A DNA stretch of 64,000 bases from Gorsachius magnificus (Eukaryota; Chordata; Aves; Pelecaniformes; Ardeidae): NCBI GenBank assembly GCA_034008185.1, contig CM067084.1:66684612-66748611 (forward strand), written 5' to 3'. Shown here one piece after another: positions 13,450 through 28,400 of this stretch. The notes under the pieces were generated by a model. It had not been told where the DNA came from and did no database searches. It saw only the letters and a list, made by a program, of their open reading frames with translations. A program made the translations under genes and the position numbers. Every line of letters starts with the position of its first letter. The first letter of the stretch is position 1.

Positions 13450-16400
13450 GGCTGTATCTCTTCACCACAGAGAAGACTATTACGTAAATCAGTTCAGAAC
13501 TGGGTAATTCTGAGATGTCTTTGGGAAGTAATACAAAGTAATACAATGTTAAATCTCTAATGAGACTGAACAAACAAACATATACATAATGAATTAACTC
13601 CATGCAGAGTAACAGATTAGAAACTGGAGATTAAAAGTAAAAAAAAAAGGCCTCCTTGGGCTAATATAGTATATATTTCTAAATTGCTAATTACTGATGA
13701 ATCTCAAAACTTTCTTAGTCTTAGCCTATCTTCAGGAGTTTCAGACATCTTATTAAATATATGTATACATGGTTCTTCCCTGCACACATGAGTAATACTT
13801 AAGAAAGTCAAATTTTTAAGAAATTCTTCTACAAAACAATCATGGGCCATACCTATTGCACTGAAAAAACCAGATATAAACACAGTAATATTCAGCAGCT
13901 AATAGGAAGCTCTATGTCCAGCATATCTACAGAGAGAAGCCTACACTATATTTTAGATGTGTTATGTGACATTACATAATAATATTGAATAATGTAAACT
14001 GAAAATTAGAATAAAGTTTTAAGATTGAAGAAGTAAGTGCTATTAAATTTCAAACAAGGATCAGTTAATCATGCGAAATCAACTTAACAGTTCACAAGTG
14101 TTTCCTGAATTAGTTAGATCAACAGACTGAAGTTCTATGTGTATTCTCTGCTTTTAATAAGCTCTCCTTACAATATGTATCTTTTTTTTTTTTATGGTAG
14201 TAATTATAAATATTCCAATTATATCAAGAAGCTTTATTAAATGAGGAAGTCTGGAAATATATCCTTAAGATGTTCAGATTCTGAGACAAACTATCTCCTT
14301 GGAAATGAATGTCAGAATCCATTCTTTTCAGGTAAGAATATATTACATCTTCCCTCTTCTATATATTCATCACAGACACTGTGAGATGCATCTTCCTCAA
14401 AGAGTTCCTCAAGATTTTTTCTCAGTAATTTATGGAGAGAGAGGCACTCCTTAGTATAATCAAATTTAACTTGGCAGTAGATTTGTGCATCAGGCTGACA
14501 ATCAAAAAAGCCAAAGGCTCTTTGTTTGTCTTAAAATTTCCGTGTAGTGTTCATAAATACCAGTCAAATACTTTCAATTCCATTTCCCACTCTTTACAGG
14601 ACCCATCTGGGATGATAATCCAGTCTTTTCCCCAGCATAGATGGTCAGATAAATAAATGAAGAATCCGTTTATAAAGACACTATACCTACTTTTTCCACT
14701 TCCAGGGAAGGAATGAATTGCTGCATTCTGCAGAAAATGTATAATCTCTGCATTGCTTTCATATCTGGATCAGATTTTTGCATTTATTTTATATGTACCA
14801 ATACATGATTGTACATGTACAGAGATATGCTACATAATTTAATGACAATGTACAGAATGGCTTTTCCAATACTAAGTGATATTAAAAAAATCTAGTCTAA
14901 CAGCAACACTAGAAATAGTTAAAGGTCAATATTTAATCATTTACCAAAAAAGATAATTAGTGCTTCAATAGCAAGTTCACATCCTAAAACTGAAATAAAC
15001 AGAACATTGATTTTCTTGATCAGATATCCAAATGCATCCTTCTGAATCCTGTCTGTAGCTTCCTATGAAAATTTTTATCTAAGATTTAGTGTTAAAAATT
15101 TGACCAAATTTCAGTTTTGGAAACCGGATAGAAATGCAAATACAGAATTTACGATGAATGACACATACAACTACATAACACTGATCTAATACATGGGAAA
15201 TCAGAATATGGAAGCTCCTTCAGGACTCCAGCACTGAACAAAGCACAATGCTAAAACAACTCCCTCAGGTTTTAGACTTGGTATGTACAGGAACCATGTC
15301 TGAACCTGCACTGAAACTGCAGAATTAACTGTTCACAGGGACTGTAAATGATACCCTTTGGAAAAAGACAAGCCAGTTTCCCAGAGTAAGATTTGCACTC
15401 AGTGACCGGTCAAAACCTTCCAACTGTCTTACCTTTTGGTGGAAAATAGGACTTGCTTTCTGCTTTGTGAGGCCAATCTACTACCAAGGGCCCAAATCGT
15501 CTGAAGCTAGCAGTAATTTCATCTAAAAACAGATGTAATAGTTTCAATTAAAGTAAATGACAAACTCAATAAAAATCTAGCAAAGGTTGACATTTCATGA
15601 AAAAAAGGAATAAAATTTACAACTTTCATGAACAAAAAAACTTAAATAGACACATCCTCCAAAGTGTTAATATTTATGCAATATATTTCTGGCAATTTTA
15701 ATCTTATGTTTGTTTTTTATTGCTTAATAACAGGAGCATTTCAGAAGCATATGGGCAACCAAAGGCAGTGGTGAAAACTGGTGTGGTACTTCCTTCAATT
15801 CAGAATCTGGTCTGAATGCAATTGAAACAATTTACTGTTTAGTGATGTACAGTTCAGAGCTTTGTAGGTAGATACTCATATAGTAAGTACCACCACAATT
15901 AGCATGCTAGCAGTTTCCAGCAGATACTATGCACAGATCAGGCACAGCAACTTAAAATTGCCTATTTAGAGGTGCTTCTAACATAACCATGAATAGTCCT
16001 GTTGCAAGATCTACTGTGCCCCCTGCATAACTTCGTGATGTCTTTCTATCCCAGCCACTCCTTCCCGTCATTGACTCTAAGAACCTTGGCCATAAGGAAA
16101 AAATGAAACACCCTAAACTCTACAAGAGGAATAACTCATCAAATACAAATATGCCTCACTTCTTTCAGTCACATCCTGCCATCAGCATATAAACAGGCGG
16201 GAAAGAAAGAAAATATATTTCCATGTGTCTTTGTTTAGCATTTGTATTAAAGGCAACAGGGCACATTTGAATTAGAAGCTAAAGTGCATCAAAAAAAGCT
16301 GAAGTATAATAAAATAAATCCTTTAGTACATTGCAGGAGAGCATCAAAATGAAAATGAAACCAAAATATGGTCTTTTCCATGTCTGAAAGTTAATTAACC

Positions 16401-19400
16401 ACAGACATCTTATTTGGTTTGCAAGTTACTCCAGGATTACACTGAACCTTGTAAAGGGACTTCTGTTTACATTACAAAGCTAGCATGTAATTTGCATTTA
16501 TCTGCACATGAGAAACCTAATATTAAACAGCATGATTACTTCAAAACAGCACTACTGTACAAGGCAATTCCAACTGCATCACGTAACAGTCTGAGCATCT
16601 GTGGCACATTCTATGAATCACAGCATGCTCTGCCACTTGACCTTCCTTGCCTTAGTTTCTCTATTTATGAACAGGAATAATATTGACTGTTCTAAACCAC
16701 TTCTGGGATCTTCAGGTAACAGTAAAATAGAATTTGAAATTCAATTACTAATAGAAGTTTTCTATGAATAGGGAATAAAGTAGGCACAGATAGAGGACAC
16801 TATGAAGGGCTAAGATGCGTTTGAAAGGAATATACAAGGTAAGCAAGAGCACAAATTCCAGGCATCTCATGCAACTCTACAGTCTGCAAGTGCAGAATCA
16901 GAGACAACTGAACCATCTCAAAACCAAAATAGATGGATGACAACAAATGATATTAAGCTCAACATATCCATCAACTCTCATAAAAAATATATATAGTTGT
17001 AGCCTTTTACACCAAAACATTACTGTCCTGGGTGGATTATTTCTACTACTTCATTTGTTTTTTTCAAAATTTCTTTCTCCCTCCAAACTTAGTTTGCTTA
17101 GTTTTCAGGCAGCTCACCTTCATCAATATCTGGTGGAAGACCTCCAACAAACACTTTCCGAGAAAAACGCTCAATTCGTTCTCCATTCTGATGAGCTGAA
17201 TAGCAGGTAGGTGAATTCAAGACTCCAACCTGATCACTGTGACCATCGTCCAGCAAACCATCATCTATTGGGAAGAGGGAAGAACGGCCTTAAAAAGAAA
17301 AGATAACAATACACATTAAAGTAATTTTGTGGCGTACATGGTTATATAAATTTAGGGAATGGGAGAATAGCAGTCTGGAAAATAAAAATTAAAATTACCA
17401 AGATATTAGAAAAGTACACATTAGCTTAAAGAAAAATTAACAAAATTAAAAATGTACTAAAGATTGCAAGCTGACATCACCGCATAGTATTTCATACTCT
17501 GCTGCATCCAGTGGGAAACTAGTAATTTGTTTTCAAATAAAAGGCCTTATTTCTGAACATATTAAGGGCTGCTTAAGTGAATTTCATTAGTCTGCCTTTG
17601 GTTTAGCTTCAAATTAAACTGGTAACTTCCATCCCCTGAATGACTATTGCATGTCGAAAAATCTTACACTTTAATTGAACAGAGGGAAACAGAAAAAACA
17701 CGTACACAGTAAGAAGTTTCAAACAGGTATGTTTTCTCTTCTCTTTTTGAAAGTATCTGATGCTGATAATGTAAGAACAGATTTAATTTCTAAGAAAGTA
17801 AAAGAGAATTTTAATAAACGTGCAAAATATAACACTTGAAAAATGAGTCACAGTGCTGCTTTATTCTTCTTGCTCTCAAATTTAGCACTGTTTTGAAGGG
17901 AAACCCTGTGGTGGTTCCTAACACGTAGCGATGTGCAGTAAGATGACCCCACATGACCATTTCTTCTGAAGTGCAATTTTTCCTGTTTCTCTCTCTCACT
18001 CATTTTTTAAATAATCATCAATTAATTTAACTGCTTTCCAAAAACAAGCAAGCAAACAAAACCAAAAAACAACCTAGCACACTTTTGGGAAGCAAGTTAA
18101 TTTTCCATCTCAAATAGCCAACTGCTTCCAGATTCACCCACTGCAAATCCATAGGCAGGAGCAGTAGGCCCATGGCAGCAGAGCTACTGTATGCAGTCTG
18201 TAACCTGTATCCCCATTCGGGGGAATACCACAACAGGAAAGCCCTGTAGGAACACTTGCAGACATTGTGCTGATCAGCTAGGGGTGAGAGCAGTATGAAA
18301 GCCATTCACTCCCAGAAGACCTCCTGAGAATCAAGTGCTTAAAGACAAGGCTGGAGAACAGACAGCAAACATCATGACCAATGACCTATGTTGTGGTAAT
18401 GCCTAGTGACCCGGATTTGGTACCTAAATCCATGATAAAAATATAGTAGTTCAAAAATACCGAATGAAAACACAAGATGATAGAAAACAACCAAACATAA
18501 TAAAATGTCATGAGGATCACAAAATAAAAGCAGGACCACAGGACCGTACGAAGTAACAAAGACTGTAACCACAATATCTTTATGGTGGCATTTCACATTT
18601 ATGTCTTAAGTAGGCATCCGATGCAGAGGAGTACAGGAAATGCAGAGAGCTGCAGCAGGCTCCTCCTTTCCCTTAAGAAAAGCAATATGGATGTTTGAGA
18701 ATATGACTAGTGGGGAGCAAGTGATGGCATCCTTGCTTGCTATCATAAGGATGCATTCAACAGCTAGATAGCAGATCAGTAGAGTGCCCTTAAAAGAAGC
18801 AGCATGTAGCTGGGTGCTTAATGGGGCAGAAAAGTGAGGAAGCAAGAGAGAAACAAAAAGGTAACAGAGTTGGAAGAAGCAGCCAGGCAGATTCCTCTTG
18901 TTTGTCATATATTTAGACATCAGAGGCGCGCAAGATCATGCTATGAAGACTGCAGCAGCTGAGTAACGTGGATACGAGTTTCAGTTATGAAGACTAAGAA
19001 GAATGATCAGATTTAAAGATGTATACGAAGAAGTGGTAAGATTTGGTTACACAATCAAGAAAGTGAGAGATAACAATGGATTTCTGAATTACTGATGTGA
19101 ATGATGGAGAAGACGGAGCTGGTGTTATAGTGACAGTGAAAGGAAAAAGTGGCTAACAGAAGAAATAAGACTCAAATTACAGGAACTTGCAGGAAACTAC
19201 AAAAGTAGAAGTTTTAAGAATTTCCATTAATATATGAGAGTTATTCTTAATATCTTAAATCTAAAAAGACTGTAATTTAACTGGGTTATCTTTATAAAAA
19301 GCACATAGATTTGCTCTTTACCTCTGCAAGTCTCTTGTACTGCAGGAAAAAAGAAACTTAAGTGACTTAAAAACATGCCATTTTTAATAAACTTGCTGGC

Positions 19401-22400
19401 ATTTGAGTATTGCCAGAAAAGCATTTAAGTGTGGGCTGCTTTTTTTTTTTTCAATTTTTGTTCTTTTTTTTAAAAACAATACACAATTTATACTTAAGGA
19501 AGGTATCTCTTCAGGCCGTGAAAATTATGGTTTTGTATTTCTCTGAAAGTGTTTCTTGGACAACTCCAACTTACAATATACATAAGTATATAAGGGGAAA
19601 AAAATTCAAATAATCCTCAGAATAATTTATTTTTTACTCACAGACCAATGTTAAAATCTAAGAACAAGGATAATCTAAGGCTCTCTTCCTAGTACAAATT
19701 AAACCATCAGAACATGTTCTGAAGCGATACTGGAGAGATCAGTTTTACTTTCATGTGGGTAAAGGTTTGCCAAAAGCACTGTAGCTCCTCAGAGAGCTAA
19801 GGTGACACAGAGGACAATGGATTAACACATTTAGAGTAACATGCTCTATACGACTCCCAATACTTTCTTTGCCCTCCTCTTCACTTTTAAATGCCTCTCA
19901 GATGAAGAGAGCAAAAAGGTAATTTGCTAGGCTTTCACATTTCTCTCAATGACTGTGAATTAATAGGATAAGCCCTTTTCAACACTGGTTTCTTTTTGTT
20001 TTATGACAGTGAAAAGAATCAAGCAGAATCTGCCAGGAATCGTAAAACACAATTGTACTATTACATACGTTGACCGTGATCTGGACCATCCTTCCTCTCT
20101 ACGTTAGGGCTACCAAGCAATCCGTTATGAACCAATGCAGAGATCAAGAGAGACACATGAACTTATGTGTATGTTGTGAATACTGGAAGCTATCAAAGAT
20201 CCTGATGTTTTTGCTTTAGATGGTCTTTACAACCACCACAGGTCACATCCTCATACAGTTAAATCAGTATAGCTTTTCCAAGGTCAGTGAGCATATATTG
20301 GTTTATACTACGAAAATCTGTTTACTGTTTCTAAGAGTTGTCTATGAGGTTTCTTGCTATGTTTATGAAAGGCTTTTAGTTTTTACTCTGTACGCTATCA
20401 CTTCTACAGAAGCAACAGAAGAAGAGTTAGAAGAACAACTAGCAAACGGTGTACTTTTAAAGGGGGCAACGACTGCAAGCGGTAGCCATTAGCATGAACT
20501 AAATTATGATTAGAACTACCGTGTTTTATCGGATTAAAGGATTTGTAATTCAGACTCTAAAGAGATATCAGTGATCATAACAAACCAGACTGCACCCCTC
20601 CTTCCCTCACATCCTCCCTCTTCCCCAAACTAAGACAACATGCAGATAAGCGTTTATAATCAACAATCTGGATTAATTAATCATAATGATCAGTAACAGC
20701 TCAATCAGAATTAATTGTACTGTAACAAACAGAAACGAATTACCTCGTCTTCGCCCATAACTCCTCGCTGCATGCAAACAAAGGACAAATTGTAAAATGT
20801 CAAATAACTGTATCATGCCCACATATTAAAATATTTAAGTTACAAAGTACTATGTGGGTAAGCAATAAGTAAAAATCTGCATCAGTACTTGCTACTGGTA
20901 ACTGTAGATGAGAATGCATTAAACTGAAGTCTCACTTAAATACCATACTATTTGACTACTAAATTGACGTTAGCACCAGCTGTAAAGAACATCCTTTAAA
21001 ATACTTCAATGTGTCTTTATACTTGATCGTAACTTCATGCTAATTATGGATGCATAAATTATGGTAACTTTGTAACTCATCCTCACTAACGTGATTCATA
21101 TCTTACACAAATGTCTAAACAACACACATGGTAGTGAAATTGTAAAAAGGAAAATATTACTTTAGAAAGCACATAGCAAGCGTTAAATTAATCACAGAAA
21201 CATCCTGGTCCATGGAACAGTTTGTACAGTCCTTTGCAGTGACAATACAAATGCTATAAGCCGTGACCTTCCTTTTTCATGAAAAGACCTAGCAGAAAAT
21301 TAACCACAAGGTTTTGTTTGAAACAAAAGACTCCTTGTGGTAGCAAACAAAATCAGGGCACAAGTCACAAGAAATAGCATTGTATCAAAAACACTGCACA
21401 AAGGCAAATCAACAATTTCTGACAGCCTGCAAGTAAATCCAAGATTTTCCTAACTTTTGAGTTTTGCAAGATTCTTAAAGAGATCATGCTTTTAGCTACA
21501 GTTCAGAAGAATGTACTGATTGCTTCTCTGCCTGAAAGCTAGGAAACTAAAAATAGACAGATTACTAATACAAAAACTATTAAGCTGTGTGTAATTTCTT
21601 AGTTATGTTTCCACAAAGTATCTTCTATTCCCATTTCACAGACTTTGTATCTGAGAAAGATTACTTTAATCACTACAGCTTTGTAGTTAAATATCCGAAT
21701 AGGAAATATTACTATAAACCATAACATTATAGCAACATTCATGAACAAGGATTGCTGTGTCTCAGCATTATTGTTTGGATTTTACTAGGACTCCATACAC
21801 ACGTCTCCTAAAAAGCAGCTGTGGTTCTGGGCCACTGAAATACATGCAGCCTCAGCAACTTAGTGATTCATAAATGTCATTCACTGGTCTGTTCTCATAT
21901 TATTAAATACTTATATCCCAGTACTTCACATTTGCACAGGGTTTTCCAAAATTTTTACGAAGTATCATTTTTTTTCTTTGGTGTCTTGATCACTTCCTAC
22001 TAGAAATTCAGTGGATTGCTTATGGAATTCCGAAAATCTCTCTCCTTTTTTTTTTTCTCCCTTAAAACTGTTGATTTGTTACACAACAGTCATCATATTT
22101 CTATCCAGCTTGCATTGATCTGACTTTCAAATTTATTTTCTTTCATCTAAAAGAATTACTATTGATGAGAACAGTCTTTTGCTTAGAGTTTTTCCAACTT
22201 TCTACTAGTAAGCCAAACCAGAAAAGTCCACTTTATGAAAGAGACTTGGGTATCTAACCAAGTGGAAACACCTAAATTCAGATTTCGCAGATCCAAATAG
22301 GATCCCCAAAACAATGGATTCTTCTATGTGATTAGTTCTCTCATTAGCTGCTGCTGCACAGGGAGACTAAGGCCGAATTTCAGGCTTGTTTTCCTCTGAA

Positions 22401-25400
22401 TTGAGGCACTTACAAATCACGGAGTTCTACGGTAGTGCTGCAGCATCTCTGAGTCTCTTCTGACTCCTGGCCAAAGCGACTCCCACATAGCAATAGCAGC
22501 ATCGTCACTAAGCCCTCGGCTAACCCCCCGTATGCCTTTTTTTCTTCTTCCACAAATAAAACCAGAGTAACCAGGGAACATTCAAGTGCATCACATCCAT
22601 AGCAATGACTGCAGTGCTATGTTCTCTCTCAAAGAATAATATACAGATGCGTATTAATAAGCATCTTTTGACACAAGCCTTAGTTATTTGTCTTCTGCCA
22701 CTTCTGCTCCTTTCTGCCCATCAAACGAGCTCAGCTATTTTCTTCTGTTTTCATAGTTAAGAGGCAAGCCAATATGCATAAAAATACTTTGTTGCAGAAC
22801 ACCTGAGCTGTTTTTCTTTGTGCATTTAAAAATAAATGACAGTGATTTTAAGGCGAAACGTAAAAGGGTTATTAAAATGCTAGACCCCACCCAATGCAAT
22901 TCAACTTAAAAGGGTAGTTGCTGCAGTATTTTACATATATGGAAATGGCAATAATGTACCAAAGTTATCTGTGTATTCTTTGCTTCAGCAAAACAATGAA
23001 ATCAGAGAAAATGGGAAAATAACTGTATTTGATGTTGTCACATTATTTACTTCACTTGTACAGCAAGCCTCTGGCCCTGATATTTATCTGTCTTGTCCAT
23101 TTAGATTGCAAACTAGTTTGGGCAGGGATTTTCTGTCATTTTGTGCCTAGAAAAATGCAATCCCACTCTTAGACAATCTGTAGGCACAGCTGCAATAAAT
23201 GTGATCATTAACATCAAGATGTATGGTTTTGCAAAACTCCTTATTTTTTCCAATTTTTATCCAGACTTTAAGACCACAGTGGTTACATTATAGGTAAGTT
23301 GATTTAACAACAGTAAGTACAAAGTTGTACTGTTACTAAAAATATGATGTTAAAGCAAACATAGCCTATCATCATGAAACTTTGGTATTTTAATCTCTCC
23401 ACATTAGAGAGAGAGATATATATAAAAACTTTCTTTCAAAGGCCAAATACTACTTGTGAAAACAGTTTCACTGGATCAATCTTTTAGTACATTGTAAGCA
23501 ATGAGATTATTCTTTCTGAAGATATTCGATTCCATCAGAAATATTTCTGTATTTATTAAAAAAAAATGCATGACATTTTACACCTTTCAGAGCACTTACG
23601 CTTATAGAGCATGTGTAGATTTAGCTATATAGTTTATATATATATGTATTTAATATATATGTCTACATAATTAGTGCATATGTTTAGATAAATAACTGCA
23701 TGGGAGACAGCCCTTTGGGAAAGGCCAGACACTGTAGGCAAATAATTGATTTACAACAATAGAAAAAGGAGAGATTAAACTTCGTCCTTCCTTCCTGAAC
23801 TTGCTCTAAGAGTAAGTCATACAGAAATATTTTTTGTGTCTTTTAGTCTATAAAGCTGGATATTTTATTTAGCCAAAAACTCTGAAAGATTTCAAATCAG
23901 TGAGATAGTGCAAGAGACATACTTTTATTCTAGAAAATATAAATTAGGCAACACATGCAAGAAGTATAATGATGCCCAATAAAAATGAAGTCCAATAACG
24001 TTGGAACCTTTCAACATTAAGAGTGCTGTATATACAACAAAGACGTTCCCTTTGAGTTAAAACCTTCTGTTTCTATATCCCTGAAGTTGCATACTAATAA
24101 AGCTTAAACCTGTCAAAAAAATTAATATCACCCTTTCTGCAACTTCAATCAGCTCAGAGATAGAAATATGAGACAGAAGTAAATACACTTTTTGTGCGTG
24201 TTTATCTAACATCAAGACAATATAAATATAACTTTGTACATTATGTGAACAATGCTATCACACAGACAATAAATGCATACTTTCTATTCTATTCAGACAC
24301 GTATTTCCAATATATAGCAGAGATCAAATATGTACATATTTAAATAACTGAACATCTGAGCTGAATTCAAAATATGTTGTATAACAGGAAAAACTACTAG
24401 GCAAGCTTCTTATATTTCAAGATAACTACGAAATTTATGACAGAAAGTAAGCTACTGTCACTGACATTCCTGATTTAATGATCAAATGCTGACAGTGAAG
24501 TAATGAAGTCTTTTTCATTAATACTTCTTTGTCATTTAAAGAAGTCCATAAACAATTATGGCAAAAATTTCCCAAGAGCCTAGACAAAAGGAGGTAGGTG
24601 CCTAATTCCCAGTTTATTCAATTGGATTTGGGTGCCTAAGTTTTATTCAGATTTCTTTAGAAATCACATCTTTATAGATTTTATGGCTGAAAGATTATTA
24701 TGGCCATTCAAGCTTGGCATGCCTAACAGACTACAGAAACTTATTTAGCAATTCCTATATAAGAAGTTTAGTAACTTCTGTTTGAAGTAAACCACCTTTT
24801 TTAAGAAGCACAATCAGCTATAGTGTCTTTAAGATGGAAGGTCTAATCAAATGGTGATTAATGTTTCAATAGACATTAAAAAAATTCAATACATTAAAAC
24901 TATAAAAGGAGGGGAACCATGTAATGGGGAAAAAACACCCTATACCCCAACAAACTGGACTCTTGCATTATTACTTGCTACAGAAAGGGTCTCTCGAAGT
25001 CGACAATTAAAGATGCACTCAGGTAAACCCATTCTGAAGCATCTCTCTTTTGACTTTTGAGAGATAGCAGTCATTAAAAATGCACTGCTTTTTTTTTTAC
25101 AGCTTGAGCTGAAACAGATATTTAATTATTAGATATATAATTTATTAAAACACATAAATCAGTTTCCTTTGGTTCAATTCATTAATTTAAATAATGAAAA
25201 CTGTAAATATTAATATTAGGTACAGTTCAGTAAGTACACTTTAAATGAGCTGGAAAAGATCTATCATTTAAGAAGAGGAAAAACTAGCTAAAAATAAGTT
25301 TTATCTAGAAGTGCTTAGTCTTAAAAGGGTTGAGGAATTCCAGCCTGGTTCATGTCAGAACCTTACTGGGATCCAGAGATACCAGTCGACTAAAATCAAG

Positions 25401-28400
25401 CCAGCTAAAATCCAGTGAGGGTCATGATCTAGTGTCAAGTATTAGTGCACACACAGATGGGCCCAGGCTCCTTAAAAATGTTGGTGCTTTTCTTTCATGA
25501 GGGTCTGGTATGCTGTTCCCAATGCTTCTGTTCTCGAGCTATAAGGAGCTGCAGTTCAGACACTCCAACCAGAGGCAATTCTGAACATCAGGCTCTCCAG
25601 ATACGTGGTAGAGAGCTTAAGTGTCTAAACCAAGGCTCTGAATTAAATTCTAAAGGGCACATCTAAAAATTAGGTGTTGCAGCACCTGTCTCAGATACTC
25701 AAATTGTTATTTTTATCTCACCTACTGAAAGTTGGAAATAATAATATTGCAGTCACATTAAATGCTAACTTCCAAACTACAGCAGAAACTCCACCAGCAT
25801 TAATAACAAATGAATTATTTTTCAGCGCATATTCTAGCCCTGTGGTAAGGTTTTCAGGATAGACTGGTACCACTGAGATGCATTTTTCCAATGTCCATGA
25901 TAATAGCAAAAACCTTGTTTCCTAGATATTCCATAGAGTAACAATGCTTCCCACATGCTCTTTTAGTACACAAAACCATAAAAAGAGAAGCTCACCATTT
26001 TAAGTACTAAAACAAATTAATTAAAATTGTAATAATTTCTTACACTAATTGCATTGAAATTTTTCACAGTTGCTCATAAGATTGCTTGGTTTTTAATACC
26101 TTCCCATCTAACACTTCATTATAAATCAGCAAATAATGACAATTGCACATATACGACCTGAACAAACCGGCTTGCAGAATAGGTCTTACAGTTAAATACA
26201 GAAAGTGTACTGTTGTAAACGTTATAACATCAAGCATATCAATAATCAATGTACAGGAATCAGGATTATGGCCTGTGTGGGCTAAACACTAATTTTATTT
26301 CAATAGTTAAGTAGCTATTTTCACTTTTCAAGATACTCCATTATCTTAAAGAACTATTCAATGCCAAAGGACCTAATTCTTCAAATATCCATTGAGCGAT
26401 ATTTTCCTTTACTGGGTATAAAGCTAAACCTGAACCTTTCCTTAAATTTTTAAACATTTACTCAGTCTTACGCAACAGAAATTAGATAGGTTTTACATTT
26501 TATATCCATTTGCACAAGTGTAAATGGCTGCGCAGAAGGGTAAGGAGATTAAAAAAAGAGCTCACAGAACCACAAACCTGAAGTAACTATTCTGACTGTA
26601 TTTTTTAATAATTAGGTCTTTACTGGTAACGCTTAGACCCATCAAGTCAATGACAAAAACGTACTTGCTTCGTGTACAACAGCTTCCACATTTTCTGATC
26701 TAGAGTAGCTGTGGCATTATAGCTCTAATTTTTCCCAATGTAGAAAATATTTGTGTGCAAACCCCCTGATTTATTATTGACTTAGATGGATTACAAAGCT
26801 CTGCTTCCTTCTTTAGCCTTGAACAAAGGCTAAAGTTCATGCCTTCACTGAGTAGCAGATGTTCATGAAGTTTGACCTACTGGGAGAGGAACATGAACAT
26901 GAACTCTAACTTCAGCACATTTCACAGTTAGAAACGTATTTGACAAAGCCAGTTCCAGAAACCCAACAACAACAAAAAAAAAAGTTATTTCACATAAGTG
27001 TCATAGAAAGTATCTAGTTCACCCTTTATTTATACAAGATAGAAAAACATGCCTTTCTGGCCGCCTTATTTTTCTAATTCCTGTTTCTGTAAAACAGATT
27101 TCTAGCAGATCTTTGGAGAACATACCACTGGTTTTGCTTGAGAACAAAAAAGAATAGTGCATCATTACATTACAGCATTTCAGATTTCAAATACGCTAGA
27201 TATAATGAAAGGCTGTTGCAAGATTAGCTCTTGCCATTCAACTCTGAAAAATGGCAAAAATCCCATCAGTGTTGGAGACTAGAGGCAAGTAATTCAATAA
27301 CAGAATATAACAGTATAATTTTATACCAACATGTCAGATTTAAGCTAAGCTAGAGATAATTAGAAGCTGTTACAAGATTAGCACTTACCATTTAACATCA
27401 GAAGATTGTCAGTCCCTGGATGTGGATAACTCAAGCGACCTTAAAAGAAAACAAAAACCAAAGAACAAAACAAAACAAATGCAGAGGTTTTAGCTGTTAT
27501 GCTAGAAAAAATAATGAAAAATTACTACTTAGAATTTAAATATAAACTATATTTCCAGTTTGCCTAAGGGAAATAAAGAGCTAATATTTAACTCCAAGCA
27601 CATTAACCAACAATACCCTTGACCCAAGTTAAAGCTGACAAGAACAAACTTCTTAACCTTAATTCTCTGGTCATAAGATCTGCAATGTGCTTTGGGATCA
27701 GCTCCAATAGGATAAAGCCACTTTTTGTTTCATGACACCCAGAAATAGTGCTGACTGCTTTAGTCTTCTCTTTCATAGTGACTGTGAATAACTGTACTAT
27801 GCACATTGCTTAACAGAGTGGCATTTCCACAGTTTAGTGCTTCTCTACTGAATCAATTTATGAAAAATCATGTTAATAGAAATTAAGGCATTAAAATTTT
27901 ATTAACTGATTTATGACTGCATCGTGGTGTATTACATATAACCATTGTATGTAATATTTTTTCGGTAAGTCTGGCAAAACTAGAGTACTAGTTTATGTAC
28001 AGAATTAACAAAATTAGAGTACGATAGATAACATTTTACATTGAACAAAAGTTACAAGAAACCCTCATATCCTGACCTTAGAATTTTTCAAGTATTGCAT
28101 TTTACTACACTGGTGGTATGTTATACTTTAATAGTTAAATGAGTGGTTTAAAATACATAGCTGAAGTGTCTGTTCACTACAAATTCCTTTTTATTAAAGG
28201 AAATGTTTTCTGTTTACAGGAAGCTGCAAACATACCAGTAGTGCACACTGACCTACAGGGACATTTACAATAGGTGCTGTGTTTGGAAAAAGTGTGCTTT
28301 AATGTGCAAAAAACTACATTTCCATCTATCTTGCTATTCAAACATACTTGCTTGCTTATAATCCATATGCATATATAAAAAAATCCTCTAACTTAAACAT

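Larger units (their letters stand above)
20768..27388 (-). other. CPEB2 intron 4
   Basis: 6621-bp GT-AG intron between the 17-codon exon and the microexon. It contains the decayed second copy of the exon 4 donor region (27180-27242), an old SINE-type 3' tail (about 23065-23205), a TA-rich microsatellite (23625-23662) and a palindromic GGTGCCTAA-type motif (about 24595-24645). Otherwise AT-rich unique sequence. Confidence 0.9.
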
